A stretch of 64,000 nt of DNA from Starkeya sp. ORNL1. GTDB taxonomy: Bacteria; Pseudomonadota; Alphaproteobacteria; Rhizobiales; Xanthobacteraceae. The position numbers and the translations under genes were made by a program. The DNA lies in NCBI RefSeq assembly GCF_012971745.1, contig NZ_CP048834.1, positions 806,001 through 870,000 on the forward strand, read 5' to 3'. The notes beneath the pieces were generated by a model that worked only from the letters and a program-made list of their open reading frames with translations, was not told the DNA's origin and searched no databases. Below are positions 47,810-57,633 of this stretch, piece after piece (positions within the stretch are counted from its first letter, which is position 1; every line of letters begins with the position of its first letter).

Positions 47810-48877
47810 TTGGCCCCTATCGATCTCGAAGATTCTGCCCGTCTCGACGATTCTGCTCTTGAAGGTACTGCCCGTCGTGAAGATGCCACGCATCGTGCAT
47901 CGTCCCCGAACGGGGCGGCGCTGGGTGCCAATCTGCGACGGACCCTCACCATCGAGGCGGCGGGGCTGGCCGCCCTGCTCGATGCCCTGGACGGCCCGCT
48001 CGGTGAAAGTGTCGAGCGGACGGTGCGGCTGATCGAAGACGCGCGCGGTCGGGTCATCGTCACCGGCATGGGCAAGAGCGGGCATATCGGCCGCAAGCTC
48101 GCCGCCACCCTCGCCTCCACCGGCACCCCTGCGCTTTTCATGCATGCTGCCGAGGCCGGCCATGGCGATCTCGGCATGGTCACGCCGGATGACGTGCTGG
48201 TCGCGCTGTCCTGGTCCGGCGAGACCACCGAGCTTGGCGACGTAGTCTATTATGCCGGCCGCTTCGCCGTGCCGCTCGTTGCCATCACCGCCAATGCGAA
48301 CAGCGCGCTCGGCCGGGCCGCCGATATCGTGCTGCAATTGCCCAAGGTCGAGGAAGCCTGCCCGAACGGGCTGGCGCCGACCACGTCGACCCTCATCCAG
48401 CTGGCGCTCGGCGACGCGCTCGCCGTCGCGCTGCTCGAGCGGCGCGGCTTCACCGCCTCCGACTTCCGGGTCTTCCACCCCGGCGGCAAGCTGGGCGCGC
48501 GCCTGCTCAAGGTGAGCGACCTGATGCATGGCAGCGAGGCCATGCCGCTGGTCGTCCTCGGCACGCCGATGAGCGAGGCCCTGATCGAGATCACCAGCAA
48601 GCGCTTCGGCTGCTGCGGCGTGGTGGAGACGGGCGGCCAGCTTACCGGGATCGTCACCGACGGCGACTTGCGCCGCCACATGGGCACCGAGTTGCTCGCT
48701 CGCCCGGTCGAAGCGGTGATGACGCCGGCTCCGCTGGTGATCGAGCCGGGCGAACTCGCCTCCGCCGCGCTCGGCCTGATGAGTCGCGGCCAGATCACCG
48801 TGCTGTTCGTCGTCGATGCCGGCGTGCCGGTCGGCGTGCTGCACATTCACGACGTGCTGCGCGCCGGCGTGGTGTGA
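47810..48877 (+). CDS. kdsD: Arabinose-5-phosphate isomerase (KpsF/GutQ family)
   Basis: The product is about 355 aa. It has an N-terminal SIS domain ([39 protein letters not shown]) and two C-terminal CBS domains ([13 protein letters not shown] and [14 protein letters not shown]). It converts ribulose-5-phosphate to arabinose-5-phosphate, the first step to Kdo. The start is uncertain: TTG at 47810 has a perfect AAGGAGG 5 nt upstream, while ATG at 47774 lacks a site. Either way the first ~45 residues are a charged extension not typical of the family. It is followed 37 nt later by kdsA, its pathway partner. Confidence 0.93.
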   Translation: MAPIDLEDSARLDDSALEGTARREDATHRASSPNGAALGANLRRTLTIEAAGLAALLDALDGPLGESVERTVRLIEDARGRVIVTGMGKSGHIGRKLAATLASTGTPALFMHAAEAGHGDLGMVTPDDVLVALSWSGETTELGDVVYYAGRFAVPLVAITANANSALGRAADIVLQLPKVEEACPNGLAPTTSTLIQLALGDALAVALLERRGFTASDFRVFHPGGKLGARLLKVSDLMHGSEAMPLVVLGTPMSEALIEITSKRFGCCGVVETGGQLTGIVTDGDLRRHMGTELLARPVEAVMTPAPLVIEPGELASAALGLMSRGQITVLFVVDAGVPVGVLHIHDVLRAGVV

Positions 48878-48914
48878 CCAGAGCCGCTTCCCCACAATCG
48901 CCCAGGAGAACCCC

Positions 48915-49781
48915 ATGAGCGGCCACGAGAGCGGCCAGAAGGGCGGCACCGCCGCCAACGCCACCGTCACGGTCGGCGATGTGAGATTCGCCAACCATCT
49001 GCCGCTCGCCTTGATCGCCGGCCCCTGCCAGATGGAAAGCCGCGCCCATGCGCTCGAATGCGCGGCGGCGCTGCACGAGATCGCCGGGCGGCGCGGTATC
49101 GGCCTTGTCTTCAAGACCTCGTTCGACAAGGCCAACCGCACCTCGATCAAGGGCGCCCGTGGCATGGGCCTCAAGGCGGCGCTGCCGGTGTTCGCCGAGG
49201 TGCGCGAGCGCTACGGCATGCCGGTGCTCACCGACATCCACGAGATCGAGCAGTGCGTGCCGGTCGCGGAAGTGGTCGACATACTGCAGATACCGGCCTT
49301 CCTCTGCCGCCAGACCGACCTGCTGATCGCCGCGGCGCATACCGGACGCACGGTGAATGTGAAGAAGGGCCAGTTCCTGGCGCCCTGGGACATGAAGAAC
49401 GTCGTCGCCAAGCTGACCGACAGCGGCAATCCCAATGTGCTGGTGACCGAGCGGGGCGCGTCCTTCGGCTACAACACTCTGGTCACCGACATGCGGGCGC
49501 TGCCGATCATGGCCGAAACCACCGGAGCCCCGGTGATCTTCGACGCCACGCATTCGGTCCAGCAGCCGGGCGGACAAGGCACCTCCTCGGGCGGCCAGCG
49601 CGAGTTCGTGCCGGTGCTGGCGCGGGCCGCGGTCGCGGTCGGAGTCGCGGGGGTGTTCATCGAGACTCACCCCGATCCCGACCACGCCCCCTCCGACGGA
49701 CCGAACATGGTGCCGCTGAAGGATTTCGAGGCGCTGCTGGAACGGCTGCAGGCCTTCGACCGGGTGGCGAAGGCGGCGTAG
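48915..49781 (+). CDS. kdsA: 3-deoxy-8-phosphooctulonate synthase
   Basis: The 288-aa enzyme condenses arabinose-5-phosphate with phosphoenolpyruvate to Kdo-8-phosphate for lipopolysaccharide. Landmarks are [30 protein letters not shown] and [26 protein letters not shown] precedes the ATG at 48915. Ahead lies kdsD, so two consecutive Kdo steps are co-encoded. Confidence 0.96.
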   Translation: MSGHESGQKGGTAANATVTVGDVRFANHLPLALIAGPCQMESRAHALECAAALHEIAGRRGIGLVFKTSFDKANRTSIKGARGMGLKAALPVFAEVRERYGMPVLTDIHEIEQCVPVAEVVDILQIPAFLCRQTDLLIAAAHTGRTVNVKKGQFLAPWDMKNVVAKLTDSGNPNVLVTERGASFGYNTLVTDMRALPIMAETTGAPVIFDATHSVQQPGGQGTSSGGQREFVPVLARAAVAVGVAGVFIETHPDPDHAPSDGPNMVPLKDFEALLERLQAFDRVAKAA

Positions 49782-49791
49782 CGCCACAACA

Positions 49792-49818
49792 GCCGACGAC
49801 GATCCGATCGCCGTCGGC
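49792..49818. terminator. Hairpin between convergent kdsA and GST genes
   Basis: Stem GCCGACG/CGTCGGC with an inner CGAT/ATCG pair lies in the 42-bp gap. There is no U-tract. The location between converging genes suggests a terminator, but a weak one. Confidence 0.35.
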
Positions 49819-49823
49819 AGCGT

Positions 49824-50540
49824 TCAGCCTCGCGCCCGCTGGCCGAACAATACCTTCTGCGCGTCCTTGTCGGTGGCGAGGTCGATCTTGCCGCGGTCTT
49901 CGGCGTTCACGGCAAGGCCGCGCTTCACCGCCGGGCGCGCCGCCACCGCCGCCAGCCAGCGGGCGAAGTGCGGGAACTCGGCGATGTCCTGGCCCTGGCG
50001 CTGCCACAGCTTGGCCCAGCCGTAGCAGGCCATGTCGGCGATCGAATAGGCGCCGGCCAGATACTCGCGGTCCTTCAGCTGGGTGTTCATTACCCCATAG
50101 AGCCGGTGGACCTCATTGGTGTAGCGGTCGATGGCGTAGGGGATCTTCTCCGGCGCATAGATGCGGAAATGGTGCGCCTGGCCGGCCATCGGCCCCAACC
50201 CGCCCATCTGCCAGAACAGCCACTGGTCGACCCCGACCCGGCCGCGCTCGTCGAGCGGATAGAACAGGCCAGTCTTGCGGCCGAGATACTGCAGGATCGC
50301 GCCCGACTCGAAGATCGAGATCGGCGCACCGTCCGGCCCCTCGGGGTCGATGATCGCCGGCATCTTGTTGTTCGGGGAGATGGCGAGAAAATCCGGCTTG
50401 AACTGGTCGCCCTTGGCGATGTTCACCGGAACCACCTCATAAGGCAGCCCGCACTCCTCCAGCATGATGCTGATCTTCCAGCCATTCGGCGTCGGCCAGT
50501 AAAAAAGCTGGATCGGCTGGGTCTGGAGTTCGGCCATCAT
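49824..50540 (-). CDS. Glutathione S-transferase, YfcG/nu-class-like
   Basis: The 238-aa cytoplasmic protein has a thioredoxin-like N-terminal domain (IQLFYWPTPNGWKISIMLEECGLPYEVVPVNI, NNKMPAIIDP and FESGAILQYLGRKTG) and a helical C-terminal domain. The TPNGWK segment is typical of the YfcG/YghU (nu-class) group, which have disulfide-bond reductase activity with glutathione. The start is the first of two ATGs, with AAGGGCG upstream. It stands alone, convergent with kdsA. Confidence 0.88.
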   Translation of the reverse strand: MMAELQTQPIQLFYWPTPNGWKISIMLEECGLPYEVVPVNIAKGDQFKPDFLAISPNNKMPAIIDPEGPDGAPISIFESGAILQYLGRKTGLFYPLDERGRVGVDQWLFWQMGGLGPMAGQAHHFRIYAPEKIPYAIDRYTNEVHRLYGVMNTQLKDREYLAGAYSIADMACYGWAKLWQRQGQDIAEFPHFARWLAAVAARPAVKRGLAVNAEDRGKIDLATDKDAQKVLFGQRARG

Positions 50541-50844
50541 GTCGCCCTTGCGCTGCCTCCCCTCGCCCTTAAGGGCGGCGGGCTTGATTTTCCCGCTCCA
50601 GAACTAGGACTCCTCGCGTCGCGTGGCAAGCGCCGCCTACATCGGCCAGCATTGCCCGGATTCAAGATCACGGGCCAGTGAAATTCCGTTGCGGGAGCAC
50701 ATTTACTTTACGATACGACAGATGTCACATGTATTCATACGCATTACCATGATGATTTCTTGGATCAGTCCCAATTCGGACACGGAACAGGAAGCAAATG
50801 ACGGCGTGCCGTCGAGCGACGGCCCCTATGACAGGAGGCTCCCG
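50541..50844. other. 304-bp divergent gap upstream of the PsiF-like gene
   Basis: A+T-rich DNA around 50700-50760 probably contains promoters for the GST (minus) and the PsiF-like gene (plus). No clear -35/-10 pair, repeat or gene is visible. Confidence 0.4.
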
Positions 50845-51093
50845 ATGATCCACGCCAAAACCGCCGCTTTCACCACCGCCGCTTTCCTGCTCGCCACCGC
50901 TTCGGCGTTCGCGCAGGACGCGACCACGACGCAAGAGCCGGCCATGCCTGCCAAGCCCGCCCTCACCCATGCCCAGAAGCTGGCGCTGGAGAAGAGCTGC
51001 AAGAGCGAATGGACCGCTGACCGCAAGGCCGGAAAAGCCAAGGACATGACCCGCAAGGTGTACATTGCCGACTGCTTGAAGAAAGGCGCCTGA
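50845..51093 (+). CDS. PsiF-like small periplasmic protein
   Basis: The 82-aa protein has a signal peptide (AAFTTAAFLLATASAFAQ, cut after AFA) and a short mature part ending in LEKSCKSEWTADRKAGKAKDM...VYIADCLKKG, with the two Cys and Trp typical of the PsiF repeat. In E. coli psiF is phosphate-starvation inducible; function is unknown. AGGAGG lies 7 nt before the ATG. Confidence 0.83.
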   Translation: MIHAKTAAFTTAAFLLATASAFAQDATTTQEPAMPAKPALTHAQKLALEKSCKSEWTADRKAGKAKDMTRKVYIADCLKKGA

Positions 51094-51420
51094 CGCCCCG
51101 GAGCCCTATCCGCCTGGATGGAATCATCCGAGCAAAAGGATAGTGCTCTCAGTTCGAACCGCTGAAGCACGTTCCAAGCGCAAAAGTCTTCCAACTTTTG
51201 CGGAATATGCTCTCGTCGCGGCGTCGCTACCGGCTCGGCCCGGCGGCGCCGCGATCCTGGCAGGCGGCCTTAACGCTGCTGCCACATGGACTTGATACGG
51301 TCCTTGCAACCGCCAGCGCGCGGGAGGAAAATGCAACTGAGCGGCTGAAGGCTGCACGACGCTGCCGAACCGCCCGGAAACGTCCTAGTTCAGGCCGTCG
51401 CACGGCCCCAGGAGGCCAAC
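51094..51420. other. 327-bp gap with a dispersed repeat
   Basis: The first third is filled by copy 2 of the two-hairpin repeat (51115-51212). The rest, up to the ribosome site of the next gene, shows no gene, terminator or clear promoter. Confidence 0.5.
51115..51212. repeat. Dispersed intergenic repeat, copy 2
   Basis: It corresponds part by part to the element at 13268-13366: a GGATGGAATCATCC hairpin, a middle section with CAGT...GAAGCA, then CGCAAAAGT/ACTTTTGCG (51179-51202) and ATGC. The copies differ at many positions outside the stems, so this is an old family and not a recent duplication. Confidence 0.65.
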
Positions 51421-51864
51421 ATGTCCGCTCGTATCAAGCCGCTTACTCTCGCGCTCGCCGCCGCGCTCGTTCTCTCCTTCGCCAGCGCCGCCGCGCAGGC
51501 CCAGGCCCCCAGCAAGATGAAGGTCTGCGCCGATCAGTGGAACGAACTGAAGGCGAAGAACCAGACCGGCGGACAGACCTACCAGGAATTCTCCAAGAAG
51601 TGCATGTCGGGCGACGGCGCCGCCGCTGCGCCCGCGGCAAAGCCGGCCGCGACGACGACCACCACGACCACCGCACCGGCCACCACGACGAAGCCTGCCG
51701 CGGCGCCCAAGCCGACCCAGGCTGCCGCCAAGGACGACGAGGAAGCCGGCACGGCGAAGGAAGACCTCGCCAAGTGCAATGCCTCGTGGAAGGACTACAA
51801 GGCGCAGAACAATGTCTCCGGCGCCAAGGCCTGGCACGTCTTCATGGCGCGCTGCCTGCCCTGA
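51421..51864 (+). CDS. Secreted protein with two PsiF-like units and a Thr/Ala/Pro linker
   Basis: The 147-aa protein has a signal peptide (LALAAALVLSFASAAAQA). Two similar Cys-Trp units, VCADQWNELKAKNQTGG...FSKKCM and KCNASWKDYKAQNNVSG...FMARCL, flank a 60-residue linker of Ala, Pro, Thr and Lys containing a run of Thr. It looks like an internal duplication of the type of unit found in the gene just upstream. AGGAGG precedes the ATG. Function is unknown; it is probably periplasmic. Confidence 0.82.
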   Translation: MSARIKPLTLALAAALVLSFASAAAQAQAPSKMKVCADQWNELKAKNQTGGQTYQEFSKKCMSGDGAAAAPAAKPAATTTTTTTAPATTTKPAAAPKPTQAAAKDDEEAGTAKEDLAKCNASWKDYKAQNNVSGAKAWHVFMARCLP

Positions 51865-51893
51865 TCGGACACTTCCGCATCGGCCAGACTGCC

Positions 51894-51934
51894 AGCATCC
51901 CCGGAAGCCGCACTTCCGGGGATGCTGAGTTTTG
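51894..51934 (+). terminator. Rho-independent terminator after the double PsiF-like gene
   Basis: A perfect 14-bp stem AGCATCCCCGGAAG/CTTCCGGGGATGCT with a 5-nt loop starts 30 nt after the stop and is followed by GAGTTTTGG. The U-tract is short, but the stem is very strong. Confidence 0.75.
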
Positions 51935-51966
51935 GGGGCGCCGCCCTTATGGCAGCAACGAGCGCA

Positions 51967-52209
51967 TCAGGGTGCGCGATCCCGGTTGGTTCGAAGGACA
52001 TCGTACTCGATCGCCAGCCGCGCGGTGTAACGCACGGTCTCCACGCCGACCACGAGAAGCCCGATCGGCAACAGGATGCCGAACACCAGCAGCAGCCAGA
52101 TCGCGCCCTGCGTCTGGATCGAGCGTGCCGCAGAGGCACGGCTCGCCCGCGTACAGACAAAAAGTCCGACGGCCGAAACGAGCACGATGGCGAGACCGAG
52201 CAACATCAT
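51967..52209 (-). CDS. Small two-helix membrane protein, unknown
   Basis: The frame encodes up to 80 aa with two hydrophobic helices (MLLGLAIVLVSAVGLFVCT and GAIWLLLVFGILLPIGLLVVGVE) joined by a short basic loop, then a charged tail. The composition is protein-like and the helices are well formed, but no ribosome site is obvious before either ATG (52209, 52206). I do not recognise a family. Confidence 0.5.
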   Translation of the reverse strand: MMLLGLAIVLVSAVGLFVCTRASRASAARSIQTQGAIWLLLVFGILLPIGLLVVGVETVRYTARLAIEYDVLRTNRDRAP

Positions 52210-52306
52210 GAAAGGCGTCTAGCGCATCTGGGGAAGCCGCGCCACATCGCGCCTCACCATCGCCCGTTCATCTGCATGCGCCGCGTTGCCCATCGGGCGT
52301 TGCGCA

Positions 52307-52798
52307 CTACCGCAGCTTCAACTTGAAGCCTTCGTGGCTACGGACAAAGCCGAGGCGCTCATAGAAGCGGTGGGCGTCGGTGCGGCGTTTCGACGAAGCC
52401 AGGGCAAGTTGCACCGCGCCGCGGGCACGCGCCTCGTCCATCGCGAAGCGCATCATCGCGGCGCCGATGCCGCGCCCGCGCGCAGTCGGCGCGACCTGCA
52501 CCGCTTCGACCAGGGCACGGGCGCCGCCGCGCGCCAGAAGCGTCGGCTGGATGGTGAGTTGGAAGGTGCCGACCACCTCGGCTCCGAGGCAGGCCACAAA
52601 CAGCGTCTGGCCGGGATCAGCGGCGATTGCCGCAAATGCCCGCTCATAATCCGGGCGAGCGCCGGCATCGGTCGTATCGCCGTGCCCTCCGACGTCGTCG
52701 GCGGCGAGAACGGCGATGATGGCCGGCAGGTCGTCGATGTGGGCGACGCGGATGGTCAGCGCCGCGTCCATTGCCGCAAGCTCGCCAGCTACTGCCAT
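52307..52798 (-). CDS. GNAT family N-acetyltransferase
   Basis: The 163-aa protein has the GNAT acetyl-CoA motif A, VQVAPTARGRGIGAAMMRFAMDEAR, and the C-terminal HRFYERLGFVRSHEGFKL. It is a cytoplasmic acetyltransferase of unknown substrate. The start is either ATG 52798, 2 nt after the gatB stop, or ATG 52771 just before the domain. It probably shares the gatB transcript. Confidence 0.87.
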   Translation of the reverse strand: MAVAGELAAMDAALTIRVAHIDDLPAIIAVLAADDVGGHGDTTDAGARPDYERAFAAIAADPGQTLFVACLGAEVVGTFQLTIQPTLLARGGARALVEAVQVAPTARGRGIGAAMMRFAMDEARARGAVQLALASSKRRTDAHRFYERLGFVRSHEGFKLKLR

Positions 52799-52800
52799 CG

Positions 52801-54279
52801 TCAGATGCCGAGCTTGCTCTTCAGGAGATCGTTCACCGCCTGCGGATTGGCCTTGCCGCCGGTCTGCTTCATCACCTGGCCGACGAACCAGCCGAGCATG
52901 GTCGGCTTGGCCTGCACCTGCTCGACCTTGTCGGGGTTGGCGGCAATGATGGCGTCGACCGCCGCCTCGATGGCGCCAGTGTCCGTCACCTGCTTCATGC
53001 CGCGAGCCTCGACGATGGCGCGCGGATCGCCGCCTTCGGTGAAGACGATCTCGAACAGCTCCTTGGCGATCTTGCCCGAGATGGTGCCGTCGGCGATCAG
53101 GTCGACGATGGCACCGAGCTGCACCGCGGAGACCGGCGAGGAGGCGATGTCCTTGCCTTCCTTGTTCAACCGACCGAACAGCTCATTGATGAGGAAGTTC
53201 GCCGCCGCCTTGGCGTCGCGGCCCTTGGCTGCGTCCTCGAAAAAGTCGGCAGTGTCGCGCTCGGCGACCAATACGCCGGCGTCATAGGGCGTCAGACCAT
53301 AGGCGGCGATGAAACGCGCCTTCTTCTCGTCCGGCAGTTCCGGCAGATGCACCGCGAGCCCGTCGACGAAGGTCTGGTCGAATTCCAGCGGCAGCAGGTC
53401 CGGATCAGGAAAATAGCGATAATCGTGCGCTTCTTCCTTGGAGCGCATGGACCGCGTCTCGCCCTTGCCGGGATCGAACAGCCGCGTCTCCTGCACGATC
53501 GAGCCGCCATCCTCGAGGATGCCGATCTGCCGGCGCGCTTCGCTCTCCACCGCCTGGCCGATGAAGCGGATGGAGTTGACGTTCTTGATCTCGCAGCGCG
53601 TGCCGAAGGGATCGCCGGGCTTCCTCACCGAGACATTGACGTCGGCGCGTAGGCTGCCCTTCTCCATGTCGCCGTCGCAGGTGCCGAGATAGCGCAGGAT
53701 GGTGCGCAGCTTGGTCACATAGGCCTTGGCCTCCTCGGAGGAGCGCAGGTCCGGCTTGGAGACGATCTCCATAAGCGCGACGCCGGAGCGGTTCAGGTCG
53801 ACCAGCGACTGGCTGGGATGCTGGTCATGGATCGACTTGCCGGCGTCCTGCTCGAGGTGCAGGCGCTCGATGCCGACCTCGAAGCTGCCGCCCTCCGCCA
53901 TGTCGACCAGCACCACGCCCTCGCCGACGATCGGGCTCTTGTACTGGCTGATCTGGTAGCCCTGCGGCAGGTCCGGGTAGAAATAATTCTTGCGGTCGAA
54001 CACCGAGCGCAGATTGATCTCGGCCTTCAGCCCCAGCCCGGTACGCACCGCCTGCCTCACGCATTCGGCATTGATCACCGGCAGCATGCCCGGCATTGCC
54101 GCATCGACCAGCGAGACATGATCGTTCGGCTCGCCGCCGAACTCGGTCGACGCGCCGGAGAACAGCTTGGCGTTGGAGGTGACCTGGGCATGGATCTCCA
54201 GGCCGATCACCACTTCCCAGTCGCCGGTCGCGCCGCGGATCAGCTTCTTCGGGTCGGCGGGGCGGGCATGCATGTTCAT
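52801..54279 (-). CDS. gatB: Asp/Glu-tRNA(Asn/Gln) amidotransferase subunit B
   Basis: The 492-aa GatB binds the misacylated tRNA and activates its side-chain carboxyl with ATP. Landmarks are [47 protein letters not shown] and the C-terminal YqeY-like tail ([25 protein letters not shown]). The ATG at 54279 is chosen because the conserved region follows soon after. It lies about 2 kb from gatA, with other genes between. Confidence 0.95.
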   Translation of the reverse strand: MNMHARPADPKKLIRGATGDWEVVIGLEIHAQVTSNAKLFSGASTEFGGEPNDHVSLVDAAMPGMLPVINAECVRQAVRTGLGLKAEINLRSVFDRKNYFYPDLPQGYQISQYKSPIVGEGVVLVDMAEGGSFEVGIERLHLEQDAGKSIHDQHPSQSLVDLNRSGVALMEIVSKPDLRSSEEAKAYVTKLRTILRYLGTCDGDMEKGSLRADVNVSVRKPGDPFGTRCEIKNVNSIRFIGQAVESEARRQIGILEDGGSIVQETRLFDPGKGETRSMRSKEEAHDYRYFPDPDLLPLEFDQTFVDGLAVHLPELPDEKKARFIAAYGLTPYDAGVLVAERDTADFFEDAAKGRDAKAAANFLINELFGRLNKEGKDIASSPVSAVQLGAIVDLIADGTISGKIAKELFEIVFTEGGDPRAIVEARGMKQVTDTGAIEAAVDAIIAANPDKVEQVQAKPTMLGWFVGQVMKQTGGKANPQAVNDLLKSKLGI

Positions 54280-54461
54280 GGGTCGGGCCTGCTCTTGCGG
54301 TGCCTTGCGTAGGTTGGTTCTGCCTACTCCCAAAGCCTAGCCTGAGGCAACCGCCCTGCCCGGTCAGCGGCGTTCAGCATGGCGAGTGCCAGTGTGCCCG
54401 GGTGCTTTGGATGCGGAAGTGGCCGCATGCTAGTATGCACCGCCCGGGAGAGACGGCTGGC

Positions 54462-55019
54462 ATGAACCTGCGTACCGATATACCGATGACGAAGGAGGCC
54501 TTCCTGCGCTGGGTGCAGCGGCAGGAAGGCAATTACGAGTATGTCAGGGGCAAAGTCGTCATGATGGTGCGGGTCACGCGGAACCACGGGTTCGTGACCC
54601 GCAACCTTCTGTTGCTCCTGTCCGAGCGCCTCTCATCGGATCAATGGAACGTCTTTGCCGATGCACTCGCGGTCGACATCGGCGAGTCGATCCGTTGCCC
54701 CGATATCGTCGTCGAGCCGGTCGGCGGAGAAGGTTCAAGCGTCTTCACCGATGCCCCGGTGCTGCTCGCTGAGGTGCTTTCGCCCTCTTCACTTGAAACC
54801 GACCTCCACGAAAAGGCGGAGGAATATACCGCCCTGCCTTCACTTCAGGCCTATGTCGTGCTGGCCCAGGACGAACCGCGACTTTGGGTCTGGCAGCGCG
54901 ATGGAGACGGCCTGTTTCCGAGGGCAGGCGAAATGATCGAAGGCTCCGACGCCGTTCTCGAACTGCCAGCGCTCGGCATCGAACTGCCACTTGTCGCCAT
55001 CTATCGCGGCGTGCGCTGA
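54462..55019 (+). CDS. Uma2 family (DUF820) endonuclease-like protein
   Basis: The 185-aa protein has the PD-(D/E)XK-like core of Uma2/DUF820: PMTKEAFLRWVQRQEGNYEYVRGKVV, then RCPDIVVEPVG and the LLAEVLSPSSLETDLHEKAEEYTALPSL motif. These residues form a restriction-type fold, with the D in PDIVVE and E in AEVLSPS as likely metal ligands. The family is abundant in cyanobacteria and alphaproteobacteria, with unknown role. GGGAGAG precedes the ATG. It is the only plus-strand gene between gatB and gatA. Confidence 0.87.
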   Translation: MNLRTDIPMTKEAFLRWVQRQEGNYEYVRGKVVMMVRVTRNHGFVTRNLLLLLSERLSSDQWNVFADALAVDIGESIRCPDIVVEPVGGEGSSVFTDAPVLLAEVLSPSSLETDLHEKAEEYTALPSLQAYVVLAQDEPRLWVWQRDGDGLFPRAGEMIEGSDAVLELPALGIELPLVAIYRGVR

Positions 55020-55031
55020 CAGCCCCTCACC

Positions 55032-55598
55032 TCACTCGATCGCCACCAGCGCATACGGGCATTGCAGATTGCTGTCGTCCGAACTGCCACGGTAGCAGAG
55101 CAAGCGCTGCGGTAGGTCGGCGATCAGTTCGGTGGTGTCGGGCTGGCCGTTCGCCGATGGCTTGCGGCCGAACAGGATGCGGCCGGGCTCGATCGACTTC
55201 ACCACATAGTAATATTGCGCATTGCCGTCCGGGCGCTCCTGCAATTCGCGCCAGTCGCCCTTGCCGATATTAGTGACGGTGGCGTCAAGCAGCCGGTAGG
55301 TCTTGGTCGCCTCGTTATAATAGGGCGTCTTGAAGGTGATGGTCTTGGCATTGGCGAGGTCGAGCGTCTGCTTGGCGCCGGCATAGAGCCCGACCACAGA
55401 GAGGGACAACGCGCCCAATACCATGACCAGGAACACCGCGAATCCAACCCATGGCGAAGAAGTGCGCGCCCGCGCCAAATAGAATACGCCGGCACAGCCG
55501 ATCACCAGCAGGCATAATGCGATGATGCCCAGTCCGCTCTGGCTCGCCGCCTTGATGACCTCGGGTCCATTCTGGAAAACTGTCTGTATCCACTCCAC
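55032..55598 (-). CDS. Membrane protein of unknown function
   Basis: From GTG 55598 (GGGGGG 8 nt upstream) the 188-aa product has two helices (SGLGIIALCLLVIGCAGVFYL and WVGFAVFLVMVLGALSLSVVGLY), then a soluble domain of ~120 residues with beta-rich stretches and Cys in RLLCYRGSSDDSNLQCPY. I do not recognise a family. It is convergent with the Uma2 gene 12 nt away and downstream of the chorismate mutase gene. Confidence 0.65.
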   Translation of the reverse strand: MEWIQTVFQNGPEVIKAASQSGLGIIALCLLVIGCAGVFYLARARTSSPWVGFAVFLVMVLGALSLSVVGLYAGAKQTLDLANAKTITFKTPYYNEATKTYRLLDATVTNIGKGDWRELQERPDGNAQYYYVVKSIEPGRILFGRKPSANGQPDTTELIADLPQRLLCYRGSSDDSNLQCPYALVAIE

Positions 55599-55851
55599 GA
55601 CATCGCCCCCCGGCTGATCACCGGCTCCTGCGTCAGCGCGGCGCCGGCAGAATGCGCCTCCTGGTGGCTGAACAGCAAGAGATGTCGCCACTTATCGTGA
55701 AGGAATGCCGTTGCGACAAGTCGATCAGGCGGCGTTTCCTCGACACGCTGGCAAGAAAAACATCGGCAATTCGTTTGATTTCAGCGCGAATGCTTCCGAA
55801 ATCGAATCAAATCAAGAACGTTTACACCCGCACGAAAATACCGAGCGGCGT

Positions 55852-56148
55852 TCAACCGAGGCGTTCATTCTCGTAGGCGATGACCCAGTCGATCATCACC
55901 CGCCAGAGCTTCTCGGCAAGCTCGGGCGGCACGCCCTCGGTCTCGGCGCGGGAGCTCACCTTCTCCACCACGTCCTCGACCCGCTCCGGCAGCAGGGCGG
56001 CGAGGCCCTCGCTCCGCTTGACGGCGATGACGTGCTTCACCACCTCGAGACGGCGCGCCAGCAGCACGACGATCTCGGCGTCGATACGGTCGATCTCGGC
56101 GCGGAACGGAGCGAGCGAGCGTTCGTTGGAAGGCAGCTCGCGCGACAT
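55852..56148 (-). CDS. Chorismate mutase, AroQ-type (monofunctional)
   Basis: This all-helical protein of about 98 aa has RAEIDRIDAEIVVLLARRLEVVKHVIAVKRSEGL and PPELAEKLWRVMIDWVIAYEN, the AroQ chorismate mutase pattern with the active-site Arg and Lys. It converts chorismate to prephenate for Phe and Tyr; isochorismate pyruvate lyase is a related alternative. The ATG at 56148 overlaps the gatA stop by one base (TGATG); an ATG at 56160 is possible. Confidence 0.87.
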   Translation of the reverse strand: MSRELPSNERSLAPFRAEIDRIDAEIVVLLARRLEVVKHVIAVKRSEGLAALLPERVEDVVEKVSSRAETEGVPPELAEKLWRVMIDWVIAYENERLG

Positions 56149-57629
56149 CACACCCACCATTTGTCCGTGACTTCGAAGCGGCCGGCCGCTTCTTCCACCA
56201 CCTGGCCCAGCGAGAACAGCGTCGCCTCGTCGAACGGGCGGCCGATGAGCTGGAGGCCGAGCGGCAGGCCGTCCGAGGACAGGCCGGCCGGCACCGAGAT
56301 GCCCGGCAGGCCCGCCATGTTCAGCGTCACCGTGAACACGTCCTGGAGATACATCTCCACCGGATCGGCGCCGGACTTCTCGCCGATGCCGAAGGCGGGC
56401 GAGGGCGTGGCCGGCGCCAGCACGGCGTCGATGCCGTCGGCGAAGGCGTTCTCGAAGTCGCGCTTGATCAGCGTGCGTACCTTCTGCGCCTTCAGATAAT
56501 AGGCGTCGTAATAGCCCGCCGAGAGCACATAGGTGCCGATCATGATGCGGCGGCGCACCTCGGAGCCGAAGCCGGCGGCGCGGGTCTTCTCATACATCTC
56601 GACGATGTCGCGGCCGGGCACGCGCTCGCCATAGCGCACGCCGTCATAGCGGGCGAGGTTGGAGGAGGCCTCGGCCAGAGCCACGATGTAGTAGGATGGC
56701 AGCGCGTATTTGGTGTGCGGCAGGTGGATGTCGACCACCTCGGCGCCGGCGTCGCGCAGCCAGTCGGCGCCCTGGTGCCAGAGCGCCTCGATCTCCTCGG
56801 ACATGCCGGCGACCCGGTATTCGCGCGGGATGCCGATGCGCTTGCCCTTCACCGAGGCGCCGATGGCGGACTCATAGTCCGGGACCGCCAGGTTGGCGCT
56901 GGTGGAATCCTTCGGATCGTGGCCGGCCATGGAGCGCATCAGCAACGCGGCATCGTTCACCGAGCGGGCGATGGGACCCGGCTGGTCGAGCGAGGAGGCG
57001 TAGGCGACGACGCCCCAGCGCGAGCAGCGCCCATAGGTCGGCTTGATGCCGACGGTGCCGGTGAAGGCCGCCGGCTGGCGGATCGAGCCGCCAGTATCTG
57101 TCGCCGCCGCGCCCGCGCAGATATGCGCCGCCACCGCCGCCGCCGAGCCGCCCGACGAGCCGCCGGGCACCAGCGGCTGGGTCGAGCCCGTGCGCCGCCA
57201 GGGCGAGACCACAGGGCCGAAGGCGCTCGATTCGTTCGACGAGCCCATGGCGAACTCGTCGTGGTTCAGCTTGCCGAGCAGCACCGCGCCGTCGCGCCAC
57301 AGATTGGCGGTGACGGTGGATTCGTAGGGCGGCACGAAGTTGCGCAGGATGTTCGAGCACGCCGTGGTGCGGATGCCGTCGGTCGCGAACAGGTCCTTGA
57401 CGCCGAGCGGGATGCCTTCCAGCGGGCCTGCCGTGCCGGCAGCGATCTTTGCGTCGCTCGCCTTGGCCATGGCGCGCGCCTTGTCTGGCGTCGCCAGCAC
57501 ATAGGCGTTGAGGTCGCCGGCCGGCTCGATGGCGGCGAGATAGGCTTCGGTCAGTTCGGCAGCGCTGAAATTGCCGAGCGCCAGACCTTCGCGGGCGGCG
57601 GTGATGGTGAGGCGGGTGAGGTCGCTCAT
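56148..57629 (-). CDS. gatA: Asp/Glu-tRNA(Asn/Gln) amidotransferase subunit A
   Basis: The 493-aa amidase-signature protein releases ammonia from glutamine or asparagine for GatB. The catalytic triad is visible: Lys in [11 protein letters not shown], Ser in [13 protein letters not shown] and Ser in [14 protein letters not shown]. The ATG at 57629 has GGAG 8 nt upstream and follows gatC by 4 nt, so gatC-gatA are one operon. Confidence 0.96.
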   Translation of the reverse strand: MSDLTRLTITAAREGLALGNFSAAELTEAYLAAIEPAGDLNAYVLATPDKARAMAKASDAKIAAGTAGPLEGIPLGVKDLFATDGIRTTACSNILRNFVPPYESTVTANLWRDGAVLLGKLNHDEFAMGSSNESSAFGPVVSPWRRTGSTQPLVPGGSSGGSAAAVAAHICAGAAATDTGGSIRQPAAFTGTVGIKPTYGRCSRWGVVAYASSLDQPGPIARSVNDAALLMRSMAGHDPKDSTSANLAVPDYESAIGASVKGKRIGIPREYRVAGMSEEIEALWHQGADWLRDAGAEVVDIHLPHTKYALPSYYIVALAEASSNLARYDGVRYGERVPGRDIVEMYEKTRAAGFGSEVRRRIMIGTYVLSAGYYDAYYLKAQKVRTLIKRDFENAFADGIDAVLAPATPSPAFGIGEKSGADPVEMYLQDVFTVTLNMAGLPGISVPAGLSSDGLPLGLQLIGRPFDEATLFSLGQVVEEAAGRFEVTDKWWV

Positions 57630-57633
57630 CGGA

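Noticed and set aside
51421..51864. The Thr-rich run as a sign of frameshift or assembly error
   Set aside because: The frame continues into a second Cys-Trp unit similar to the first, so the Thr/Ala/Pro segment is a genuine linker.
54462..55019. Uma2 gene as part of a restriction-modification system
   Set aside because: No methyltransferase or specificity gene is nearby; flanking genes are gatB and an unknown membrane protein.
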